A model generated the notes under the pieces. It made no database searches, was not told the DNA's origin, and saw nothing but the letters and a program-made list of their open reading frames with translations. DNA of 64,000 nt from Hortaea werneckii. Its lineage: Eukaryota; Ascomycota; Dothideomycetes; Mycosphaerellales; Teratosphaeriaceae. Shown piece after piece: positions 1 through 9,574 of this stretch. The first letter of the stretch is position 1. Every line of letters starts with the position of its first letter. Where the stretch lies: positions 29,511 through 93,510 of the forward strand of contig JBAOKB010000083.1 in assembly GCA_037044905.1 (NCBI GenBank). The letters are read 5' to 3'. The position numbers and the translations under genes are program-made.

Positions 1-1
1 C

Positions 2-524
2 GACATTACACCCAAAGTCCACCGCCTCCCCGATCACATCAACGTATGCCAGTGCACCATCTGCCGCCGCTACGGCGCTGCGTGGGGCTGCTGCAACCCT
101 CAAGAAGTGCAGATAGGGTCCTGGCCGCACAGAACAACCAAACAATACATCTGGGGCGACCGGACCTAGCCTTCAACTTCTGCGAGACATGCGGATGCGT
201 GTAAGTATACCAGGCCCCCGCCCCCCACCCCCCTCATCCGATATATATTCCCCCAAACCTCTGAATCCCGCTTCAGACCAAGAGCTCCTTGGGTGTATTT
301 ACCAACGTGGCAAAAAACTTTCAATTAGACGTTACTGGACCCGGACCAACACCCCGTCATCCTCGTCCAGCAGCGGAGAAGAGGAGAACAAAATAGGATA
401 TTATACGAATAACATGGACCCAGAGTTCTTCCGATTCGTAGATCGGAAGTATGACTTTTCGATCCTGAAGCGGCCGGTGCGGGAGAAAGGGACGGCGCAT
501 CCGGATGATCTTGTGGAATATTAA
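2..524 (+). pseudogene. GFA/CENP-V-family protein fragment, 5' cut by window, frameshifted
   Basis: The family (glutathione-dependent formaldehyde-activating enzyme, GFA fold) binds zinc through paired CxC and CxxC motifs. From base 2 the frame reads HINVCQCTICRRYGAAWG, the first zinc motif, and then runs to YIWGDRT, where it meets TAG at about 164-166. The next frame immediately continues with LAFNFCETCGC, the second zinc motif. The join is therefore off by one base: a single missing nucleotide before the TAG would restore the frame. A plausible intron donor (GTAAGT) follows at about 202. A downstream segment ending in DDLVEY (stop at 522-524) may be the last exon, but its frame could not be joined cleanly. 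The 5' end lies outside the window. Either this is a recent pseudogene or the base is a sequencing or assembly error. The family call is good; the exon structure is uncertain. Confidence 0.55.
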
Positions 525-775
525 AGGTATAGAGAATCTCATCTAGAAGACCAGTTCGTGAGTTCCAAGATAGGGCGTCAGCGTGTAGAAATCTCTTAAT
601 CGGACGGGAGTCGAAAAGCGTCCTCTTTCATAACAGAAGCAGGCAGGACGATAAACCAAAGGACAGTGCACCAGAGAAAGGTAGGGTTTGAACCAAAACG
701 ATGAAAATTTCTTAACAGCTTCTATCTTCATCTCCTCCCTTCTACTTCCCACCCCCATACCACAAACCCCCATCC

Positions 776-2571
776 TCACCTCCTCCCCCTCCCCAACCCA
801 ACCACATTCCTCAAACTCCCAAACGCCAGCACCTCACTCATCCTTTCGCGCGCACTAAACAGCATAACCAGCCGATCCACGCCACAGCCCCAGCCGCCCG
901 TAGGCGGCATCCCCCACTCGAGCGCCTCGAGGTAACTCTCATCGACCTCCTTCACACCGTCCCCTTCGCCATCGACGGCGCGATAGCGCAGCTGTTCGAG
1001 GAATTTGCTGCGTTGCGCAAAGGGCGAGTTTTCCTCTTCGTACATGTTGGCGTATTCGCGGCCGTGGATGAAGAGTTCGGCGCGGGCGGCGACGGTTTGG
1101 CCGGTCTGGGGACAGCGGAAGTGTTTGCTCAGCGGGGAGAGGGCGGCTGGGTGGTGCGTGATGAAGGTCGGTTGGACGCAGGGCGGTTCGAGGTAGTGGG
1201 CTGCTAGGGCGTCGAGGAGGCGGGGGAGGGTCGGGTTGCTGGGGATGTCGAGGTTTTGGGCGGCGAAGAGCGAGAGGAGGTTTTGGTGGGCTGTTGGGGT
1301 GGAGAGGTCGGGGAGGGGTGTTTTCATTGCCGATTCCAGGGCTGGTAGGAATTCTAGGCGTTTGAAGGGTGATTGTAGGTCTAGTTTTACTTCTGGCAAG
1401 TCCTGCAGGCGTGAAGATCCTGATGATACCGGGCCGGAGGAAGCTGGCGCTCTTGCTTCATCGATGCGTTGCTTCATCTCCCTCAACAAGAGTTCCGTCT
1501 TCGTCATGAGGCTGTCGAGTGTGGCGCAGGCCTCGTAGAATTCGCAGATGGTGAACTCTGGGTTGTGCGTCGCATCGACGCCTTCATTTCTAAAGGCAGG
1601 GCCGATCTCGTAAATGCGGGACATCCCACCAACAATTAGACGTTTCAGCCAGAGCTCAGGTGCTATGCGGAGATTCAGCTTTTGGCCTTCAAGCTCCGTG
1701 GCTTCAGTCTCGAAAGGTCGCGCGACCGCACCTCCCGCTCCGGCTGTGAGCAAAGGTGTAGTGACCTCCACGAACTGAGTCTTGTTGAGGTGATCACGCA
1801 ATGCCTGGACGATATGGTGTCGTACAAGCAATGGCTGCACAGAGGAAGGGTTGGCTAGCATGTCCACATGCCGATTGCGAGCTCGCGTTTCCGCATCATC
1901 TAGCGTTTCCGGTATTTGGTGCAGACTTGGAGACAGCAGGTGAGGCAGTTGGTTTGCAAGTAGCGAAACCTCGCCCCGCTGTGTCTTATGCGGCCAGCCA
2001 GAGAAGGAATACCAGTCACCCTTTCGGATAGTTCTGGTGGAGTTCTTGAACTGACTTGGCGTTGTGTCCATCAATTTGCCCAGCTGGGAGACCACCTGGA
2101 TGCTCCCATCTTCACATTGGATGTCCACAAAGACCAGCTTAGAGCCCGCTGTCCGTACTGACTTCACCTTGCCTGATGCGGTCAGCTGCCATGACCGCCG
2201 GGTCGAGTCTATGGAAAAAGCATACCAGTCAATGTGGTGGGTCCATGTTGGGTGACGGTCTCTCCATTCTGAAGCTCATTCGCTACAATTTGTACATGCG
2301 CCGCGCTATATAGCTTTCTATCGAGCACAGTGGCTTCTTCACGAGAGGGAAGTCTCGGATAGCATTCTTCCAAAGGCCTTTGGGCTTGCAGTTGGGCTAC
2401 ACGCTTCTCATAATCATGGGTCACATCTCGATTCCTTCCAGCCTGTCGAAAGCATGGTGCCTGAGAAAAGGCGCGGGAAGCGTTGACGCGTCTGAACCCG
2501 TGGAAGAGGTATGGTCGCGGGCATTGGATGAGATGACGGGACATTGCCTGCCTTATTTCATTGGTAAGCAT
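776..2571 (-). CDS. MSK1: Lysyl-tRNA synthetase, mitochondrial-type, class II
   Basis: Charges tRNA-Lys with lysine, probably in mitochondria. The gene is join(776..2172, 2226..2571) on the minus strand, with a 53-bp intron at 2173-2225, giving 580 residues. The intron join yields TLTGKVKSVRTAGSKLVF, the typical start of the OB-fold anticodon-binding domain. The class II catalytic core follows. Motif 2 (FRNEGVDATHNPEF) lies near residue 310 and motif 3 (GCGVDRLVML) at about 544-553. The first 50 or so residues are rich in Arg, Ser and Ala and poor in acidic residues, like a matrix-targeting presequence; this is why the mitochondrial form is preferred over the cytosolic one. The start is the ATG at 2569-2571. 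A low-complexity Ala/Ser segment interrupts the core after motif 2. The downstream neighbour is the broken GFA fragment. The family assignment is secure; the location is inferred. Confidence 0.93.
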
Positions 2572-3060
2572 GGGATCCCTTCAAGATGAATTCAAATTGC
2601 CAAACATGCAGAAAGAGTGTGTGTCAGGTTGGGTATAGGTATGATTTGCGATCATGCCTCCATCGAAACGGAAGTCATTCGCAACGGTTCTCTTGTACTT
2701 TGTAGTCATCATTGTAGGGCGGCAGGGAATGAGGGATGAGCCAGTTTTCACGTACCTGCATATTGCTGTCTTCACATCACCATCACTCTAGGTGAAGCTC
2801 AGCAACAAGCCAGTGCTCTGAACCTGACATTCAATGGGACCTTGGTGTTTGGGGAACAGATGTCCCGGATTGCCAAATTTGAGTCCTTCCCTTCACCCCC
2901 GAGCCGAGCGACGTCCGACGCGGTGCGGTGTCAGGTGACCTCGGACACGAAGTGCCTTGCCAAGACGTCACGCACTCGTAAGCACGTGGAAAGGCGTCTT
3001 TACCCGGGACCCTGGAGTTGCCCGGAGGTCAAGATCGCTGCAAGCCTGGCCCCTGGCCGT

Positions 3061-3090
3061 CTGTCTGGCTGTCTGGCTCTCTGGCTGTCA
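3061..3090. repeat. Short tandem repeat, CTGTCTGG-like
   Basis: Imperfect copies of CTGTCTGG / CTCTCTGG run head to tail over about 30 bp in intergenic DNA. Simple slippage repeat; no function inferred. Confidence 0.6.
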
Positions 3091-3209
3091 GTAGGAAGTC
3101 ATCAGTCTGTGCATTGGGGGCGAAGCCAGCTGCATTGGAAACACAGCCTCACATGCGCCGGGCAACAACCCTGCAGCTTCAGTGTCGCTGCCATCAGACG
3201 TAAAATTCG

Positions 3210-3282
3210 TACATAGTATGTATTAGTATATAATTATTATAGCCACCTAGGTACATGTTATGCATACAGTACATACTATGTA
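3210..3282. repeat. 13-bp perfect inverted repeat with 47-nt spacer
   Basis: The left arm TACATAGTATGTA (3210-3222) is the exact reverse complement of the right arm TACATACTATGTA (3270-3282). The spacer is AT-rich and contains CCTAGG. It could fold as a hairpin, be the remnant of a small MITE-like element, or be a chance product of AT-rich sequence. It lies about 690 bp before the first ATG of the UPF0658 gene. Confidence 0.55.
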
Positions 3283-3972
3283 ATTTCACCCACCAACCTT
3301 TTCTTATCCTCCGTCATCTCCCCGTTAAGACGACGCGCAACGCGACTCCTTCCATCCTCCGCCCAGCGGCCTAGCCTTATCCTTATCCCCGCCGAGACCG
3401 AGACCCAAGCCAGACAGCTGAACAGCTGAAACACCACCACCTGCACCACCTGCACATACGCTTTGCTGCCGCGCCGCTCGTTCCACCCGTCACACATCTT
3501 GCCGAAACACCACTCGCCCCGGACCTCCTCTCACGTGTGCAACGTCCAAGCGATATCCGACGCCTCGCCCAATTAGCCCTGCAGGCATAACCCCGTCCAT
3601 AACCTACCTCCCGCCGCACCGCCCGCCATTAACAGATCCCTTGCGCGCAGACAAGGCGCAGCACACCCGCCCCTCGCACACCGCACCTGACCCGAGCCAC
3701 TCGCTTATATTTCAACAACATCCCCATCAGGCCGCCCACCAGCGGCCGCCGCACCCACCGTCAAAATAGCTCCCTCCAAATCCCACCACAAGACCCGCTC
3801 CTCCCTCCTCGGCATCAGCAGCGGTCCCCAGAGCCCATACTTTCCGCTCTCTGGCGGCAGCTTTAGCAGCCCCTCGCCCCAGCCTGGCGTCGTCCCGCCG
3901 GGCGGATACCATGACCGGCAAGGTCTGCCGACGACACCGGCCGTGAGCGCGGGCAGCAAGAAATCTCGCAAG

Positions 3973-5124
3973 ATGTACATGCCCAACAGCACCTGGACCT
4001 GGGCCTTTATGCTCATCACCATCTTCCAATGTCTGATCCTTATGGCGCTCGAAGCATACATCTTTGGCCAGTTCCAGGCGAGTCTGACGCTGAGGCGTCT
4101 CCCCGAGGAAGGAGCCGATGGCCAGGATCCACGCGCGCCGTCGCGCACCATACCAACGTGGCTTGCCATTTTCATCTTCGGCTTCATCTACCAGATCGGA
4201 CTCGTCTGGGACGCCTTACGGCTGAAGAACACGATCCAGGTCATTGGTGTGTGTCTGTACAACCTGGGCATGATGATCTACTCTGCAGTGGAGATGGAGC
4301 AGGTCAGCGAGGCCGTGGCTGCGCTTGACAATGGTGTCGAGAAAGGCACATATCCGAAACTCCGGCCGTTCCTGATTGCGGCCCCGTGTGTGCTGGCGCT
4401 GGGAACTGTCCTGCTTAGTTTCGTGGCGTGGAAGCTCTACAACGAATTTGCTTGGACTATTTACAAACACATTTCCGCGGATCTGAGATTGAAGAGGCGA
4501 TACTTGGTCTACCAGGTAAGATCTCCGCCTGCGATTCTTTTAAGAAAAACCAAAGAAATAAAACAGAAATTCGAGGCGTGAAGTACTAACTTTGTCCAAT
4601 AGATCTACATCGCCTTACTCAAGTTCGACTTCTTCTTCTTCCTGGGCTTCACCGTCCAATTCCTCGTCATCGTCTCCGAAACCCCGGACGCCGAGCGCTA
4701 CATCACCATCGCCGCGCTCCCCATCACCGTAGTCCTGCTCATCCTGGCGGGAATCATCGTGCGGAAAGAATGGGGCTGGGCCCACATCCTCATCATCCTC
4801 GTCTACTTCGCCGCATCAGCCTACTTCATCTTCAAGCTCGTCCGCATGTGGGACGCCTCCCCCTCGCGCCTTACGGACTACAAGCCCGCCCGCAACAGCC
4901 TCACCACCTTCGCCGTCCTCACCTTGCTCCTCATGCTCGTCACCATCACCGTCGCCTGCATGTGCATGGCCAATTTCGGCAAGGGCCTCCGCCCCCATAT
5001 CCAGAAACGCAAGGTCCCCGATGCCGACGAGATCGCGTATACGAATAAGTACGGCGAGGATACCGAGTACGCGGGTACTGCGCACCCGTTGGGTCCCGTG
5101 CCGAATCGCATGACGATTGATTGA
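3973..5124 (+). CDS. UPF0658 Golgi-type multispan membrane protein
   Basis: Two exons, 3973..4515 and 4603..5124, give 354 residues. The 87-bp intron has a GTAAGA donor, a canonical TACTAAC branch site at 4584-4590 and a TAG acceptor. The product is a multispan membrane protein. Hydrophobic helices begin near residues 10, 60, 85 and 130, and a second set follows the intron (FDFFFFLGFTVQFLVIV and three or four more). The tail is hydrophilic and ends PNRMTID. It resembles the fungal UPF0658 family, named from fission yeast proteins localised to the Golgi; its biochemical role is unknown. The first in-frame ATG is used as start. However, the same frame stays open for about 90 codons upstream and reads like protein (SPYFPLSGGSF..), so the true N-terminus may be longer through an unseen exon or a non-AUG start. 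Confidence 0.8.
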
Positions 5125-6309
5125 TTTTCCTTACACATATGAACGGTAAGATGGGGAAAGGAATTTGGGTTGCATATATGCAGGCAGGCAGGCTTGGGAA
5201 CTTTGTCCCTCTCCTTTTTCAAATCTCTCCTTTCTGTTACATATACGAGGGGTGGATTTTTGGGAGAGGATCGGGCGCGAGGGGCGTTGGATTGTTTTTA
5301 TGGGATCGGTTCCTCTTGGTACGGGAATCGTGTGATGAAATACAAGGGCAAAACCTTTTTATGAGATACCACTTTTAGCGAAGCCAGTTCTGCCCCTTCC
5401 GCTGCCACGGAGAGTAGGCGAGGGAATGGACTGTGATGAATGAGAAGTCTTTCACTACAACTTTCGGCTTGTTGCTCTTTGGCTGCTTTTGGAAGAAGTT
5501 TCACTATCTCCTTACTTCTACCTCTAGCAAGGCTTTGTTCACTCAGTCTTGGGGTTTGAGGATGGTGCTTTCATGCTGAATGAATGGGCTTGGGAGTCTC
5601 AAGGGGCTGTTGACCCGCTGCGTTGTGGCGACTTCTCGGGAAGGGACAGGCATACTGGCCTTGAGATCTGAGGGCTTTCTACAGTTCCTTGGTCGGATAC
5701 AGCTAGGTCTGAGCGAGACATATGGTTCATGCGATTGACTGAGAATTTCATTGTAGGACAACGATTAAGCAACGCCCTCTTTCCATCGAGTTGAGAAGTC
5801 CGTGGACAGCTCTCACAGCCATTCCAAACCCAACACCACCTAGTCAGTCTCCTCTTTGCTTTCGAAAGTATGCAATTGTTGGTACCGTCCAATATATGCA
5901 GTCGCTCGACCATTCACATTATCAAACTTCGCCCCCTCCTTTCCATCTCATCACCTTTTTCTTCTCGCTCTCTTTTCTCTTAAAACAACAAAAAAGTAGG
6001 AAAGTGTCTAAAAGTAGAAAAGGGTCTCCAAGCGAGGCACTGATTGCATCTTGCCCCATTGCTGCGGTGGAGATGCTGCACCTGGATCTCGGTACACCTC
6101 GAAGGTCGAGCATGCTAGAACTTCTGTGTGCTCAAAATAAGATCGGTCAAGAACCCTCCTGGCATCAAACGCGGAATTTTACAGATCCGCGAGTCTCCCT
6201 CTGACCCGTCGCTTCCCCCTATTCCGCCTCCTCCCTTCCTGAATTGTCCCTCCGGCGTAAAAGACAGAGTAGCTCGTGGGGGAAACGCCGCAAGAGGGCT
6301 CGGACGAGC
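5125..6309. other. Intergenic, no gene seen
   Basis: Likely 3' UTR of the UPF0658 gene followed by about 1 kb with only short, compositionally random open frames on both strands. Confidence 0.55.
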
Positions 6310-6789
6310 TCAATGGCCCAAGCACAACGGACCCATAAGCATCATAAAGTAAGAACGGCGAGGGCCGGCCGCGCATGTGTAAACAATGTGCATATGCAAA
6401 TGGTCCTCGACAAGGCTGAACTGCAATTGCGGCTTGCGTGAACCGAGGGCAAAAGAGCGGCACAAGATCTCCTGGCGGTCTCGAGGACTGATGGTGGTTA
6501 GTGGATCGATTTCTTTCGCAATGACTGATACTGAGAACGTCCAAAACCGCTGATAGGCTTCTTGGTAGATCGGACGGGCTTATTTGTAGATGAGCTGGTT
6601 CGTGAAGAGTAATGATTTGGATGGGGCTTGCGAGTCGAAGTTCTCGGATTCTTTGTTGGGATTCTTGAGCGGTCTGGGAGTGAACGCGTACTCGTAGATG
6701 CGAATCCTGAGCTCGGGCGGCAGGTCCATCAAGCGGAAAGCCTCATTCATGTCGGCCTTTGTGACGAGTTGGGATGTTGAGGATGGCAT
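6310..6789 (-). pseudogene. F-box-like (2EXR-type) protein with one in-frame stop
   Basis: From ATG 6787-6789 the frame gives a short N-terminus and then MDLPPELRIRIYEYAF, the F-box-like motif common at the start of many fungal proteins. It continues through LLFTNQLIYK and stops at TAA (6580-6582). The same frame carries straight on with ARPIYQEAYQRFWTFSVSV, the expected continuation of this domain (normally IYxEArPIYY), and stays open to TGA at 6310-6312. One substitution (GAA to TAA, Glu to stop) explains the break. No frameshift is needed, so the loss is either recent or a sequencing error. Intact, it would be about 159 residues, short for the family, so the C-terminus may also be degraded. 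Such proteins are usually lineage-specific, possible SCF substrate adaptors. Confidence 0.7.
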
Positions 6790-7495
6790 GGTGTTGGAAA
6801 GCGGGATTGTCTGGATCTTGGTTTTTCGTGTTCGATGAGAAGTTGTTCGGGTACAGACAAGTTGCCGCAGAAGCAATCGAGAACAGATGTGCCTTGTGTT
6901 AGTCGCACGAGCCGCTCAAGTACTTGGCTTATCGATTGCGAAAGCCATTCGCTACAAAAGGCACGTTCAGATCACATGTGTGAAGTCAAACGCCGAGACG
7001 ATCCAATGAGGTTTCTCGTAGCAGAGCGTGGCCGCCCTTCACGCTCTTACATACTCTTTTCATTTCTTTGTCAAGAAAAAAGCAAGGGGTCAGAAGGATT
7101 TGGGAAAGAAGAAATAGTATGAGAGAGCGAGGGGATTAAACATACTTCCTTCCGGAAATCCTTAAATTACAATCGTTAACAACTTTGAAGGGATGCTGGC
7201 TGACCGTGTTCGCCCGGCCCGCCGCCGCACCTTCCTATCTGGGAAAGCGCCACGCTTAGAACCTCACTTTGACTGTACCGATGACAAGCCGGCCCACATC
7301 GGCTCCATGATATCAAGCACTAATCCTCCCGATACCGCAGGAACTATTCAAAAAAAGCAAAGACGCAACGCGAGCATCTACTAATCTGTCCGTAGGTGTT
7401 CTCCATCATTTTCCCTCCCCTTGCCAAGCGTTCTCCAACCGATCCCAGTGACTTGCCTCCAGCTGTAAAATCAATCCACTTGTAACGTCGAGGAT
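6790..7495. other. Divergent intergenic region
   Basis: Lies between the F-box pseudogene (minus) and the reductase gene (plus). No coding signal seen. The last 100 bp before 7496 are pyrimidine-rich, like a fungal 5' leader. Confidence 0.5.
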
Positions 7496-8530
7496 ATGGC
7501 TCCTAAAGTCCTCCTTCACGGATCCGGTGCAATCGGTACAATCTACGTTTACCTCCTGCAACAGGGAGGCTGCGACGTAACAGCCGTCTGCCGCTCCAAC
7601 TACGAGGCAGCAAAATCCCAAGGCTTTACCCTAGACTCCGGACGCTACGGACAAGGCATCAAAGTCCGCCCAACCATCGTCCGATCACCCGCCGAGGCAG
7701 CCGAATCAGGACCTTACGACTTCATCGTCGTCTGCACCAAAGCATTGCCCGAAGCCAAGACGGCGGAAACTATCAAGCCCGCTGTGACGGAAGGAAAGAC
7801 GACTATCGTGCTGATACAGAATGGCATTGGAATCGAGGACGAGTACGCTGAAACGTTCCCGTCTAATCCCATCCTATCATGTGTAGTCTACCTACCCACC
7901 ACGCAAACCTCACCAGGCCACATCCAAATGGGACAATTGGAACTCCTCGAAGTCGGCACTTTCCCTACATCGGCCTATCAATCAACCACAGCTTCTCGGA
8001 CCGCATGCGATACATTTGTCTCGACCGTCCGCAAAGGCGGGTCTGACGTTCTTTTTGTCACCGATATACAGGAGAAGAGGTGGTCGAAGTTGCTGCTCAA
8101 TGCGAGCTGGAATCCAATCTGTGCGCTTAGTCTAAGCCGCGATGTCGCTTTCCTCGCTTCGTCGCCGGCGGGGGAGAAGCTGGTCTTGGATGTTATGGAT
8201 GAGGTTGTTCATATTGCTCAGGCTCTTGGATTTAAGGAGATCACGCCTGAGCTTGCGCGGAGCCAGCTTACTAAAGCGACGGATCGGAAAGGCGGGAAAG
8301 GGATCGAGCCTAGTATGCTGGTTGATGTACTGTCGGAGAGGAGGATGGAGGTTGAAGTCATCCTTGGGAATCCGATTAAGGTGGCAAAGAGCGTTGGGAT
8401 TGCAGTGCCGAGACTCGAAACGCTATATGCGTTGTCGAAAGCCTTGGATGAAGCGATTGCATTGCGGGCGCCGGGTCAAAGTCTTGCCGGCGACGAGACG
8501 AGGGCTTTCGAGGGAGATATTCCAGTTTGA
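7496..8530 (+). CDS. Ketopantoate reductase family (ApbA/PanE-like) oxidoreductase
   Basis: Single exon, 344 residues. The family reduces 2-dehydropantoate to pantoate with NADPH, for pantothenate and CoA synthesis; fungi carry several paralogues whose substrates are mostly unknown. The N-terminal Rossmann fold has HGSGAIGT at residues 8-15. VVCTKA follows at 78-83 (K82 in the usual cofactor-side position) and QNG at 108-110. The C-terminal helical domain has the catalytic-type arrangement K198...N202...N206 (WSKLLLNASWNP). Length fits the family. ATG 7496-7498 directly precedes the Rossmann strand, so the start is firm. There is no partner gene beside it, so assignment to pantothenate synthesis rather than a side reaction is inference. 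The last 20 or so residues form a short hydrophilic tail. Confidence 0.9.
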   Translation: MAPKVLLHGSGAIGTIYVYLLQQGGCDVTAVCRSNYEAAKSQGFTLDSGRYGQGIKVRPTIVRSPAEAAESGPYDFIVVCTKALPEAKTAETIKPAVTEGKTTIVLIQNGIGIEDEYAETFPSNPILSCVVYLPTTQTSPGHIQMGQLELLEVGTFPTSAYQSTTASRTACDTFVSTVRKGGSDVLFVTDIQEKRWSKLLLNASWNPICALSLSRDVAFLASSPAGEKLVLDVMDEVVHIAQALGFKEITPELARSQLTKATDRKGGKGIEPSMLVDVLSERRMEVEVILGNPIKVAKSVGIAVPRLETLYALSKALDEAIALRAPGQSLAGDETRAFEGDIPV

Positions 8531-9574
8531 TAGGAGTTAAAGGACAAGCTCACGGGATCTACCCGCAAGAGAGACGACTGCCCGTCTTGCATCGATGAGG
8601 GCTATTCTCGCTGATAGCTGTCGATTTGTGAGACAGCAGAAGCGTGCTTCAGTTGCCTCACGGCTGAGGTATAGATGGAGGTATAACAGGGTGGCGGAAT
8701 GATAGGTCGATGGTGGTAGGTATTGGTATTGTGTATGCAGAACAATGGTGCATAGTCGTGAAGCGGCTCATCGGGCATGTCGTTGAAGATATCTAGGCAG
8801 CGACTTTCATGCTTGAGTAGTATGTTTGAAACGTTCTACCATATGATTATGACACTATTGTTAAAGTGGAAACCATGGATTATATAAAGTGGACAAGCGA
8901 TACCTTCCGTTTGAGTTGTCTTCTCCGAACACCAGTTTTGGCTTTCTATATCCAGGTGAACCTGAGATATATCAATGAAATTGAAGCACAACTAAGTACA
9001 GACGAGTATCAATTGAGTTCACAGATACAAGTCATTTCAACGCATGTGCAGAGCTCCTTAATATCAACTACCACATTCGCGCAACCGGCGCTCTGTACGG
9101 TTCTACCGCCGTTTGGCCTGCTCCCATCTGGGTGTCTACACTATTCAACTCTGGATCCAGCACAGCCCGTGTGAGAAATGGATCAGTGGCCTTTTATTCA
9201 CGGAAGATGAATGATGCTGAGGCCTCGCGGTTGCAATTCATTTCCTGTTATCGAATGCCGTTCAGAATTGAAGCGAGTTCCATTTCGAACAAAATACTTG
9301 AAACAATCATTCCAGGTGGCATGCCAAGACTTGCATGTGAAAGGCGACCGTCAGTATTTAGTCCAACTCAATCGGTCGGCTGATGGAATCCAGATGGTGA
9401 ATTGCAGCCGTGCGTCGAAGGCAGGCTGTATGTGCCACCTGAGCACTCGTTACGGCAAGAACTCCTAAAGCGGCATCACGATGGTGAGCTTGCTACTCAC
9501 TGACGCCAGAATCAGATTACTACAGTGCCTGATACCGGACGGACGCACGTGAGCAGGCTCCTTCCAGGATCGTT
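8531..9574. other. Convergent intergenic region, no gene seen
   Basis: Lies between the 3' ends of the reductase gene and the phosphotransferase gene. Open frames here (for example 8866-9174) have random composition and no recognisable motif. Confidence 0.5.

Larger units (their letters stand above)
2572..3972. other. Intergenic region between MSK1 and the UPF0658 gene
   Basis: No convincing gene. It holds a CTGTCTGG-type short tandem repeat, a 13-bp inverted repeat in an AT-rich patch, and pyrimidine-rich sequence (3300-3700) that looks like the 5' leader of the downstream gene. From a TGA at about 3693 the frame of the downstream gene stays open but has no ATG until 3973. Confidence 0.6.
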
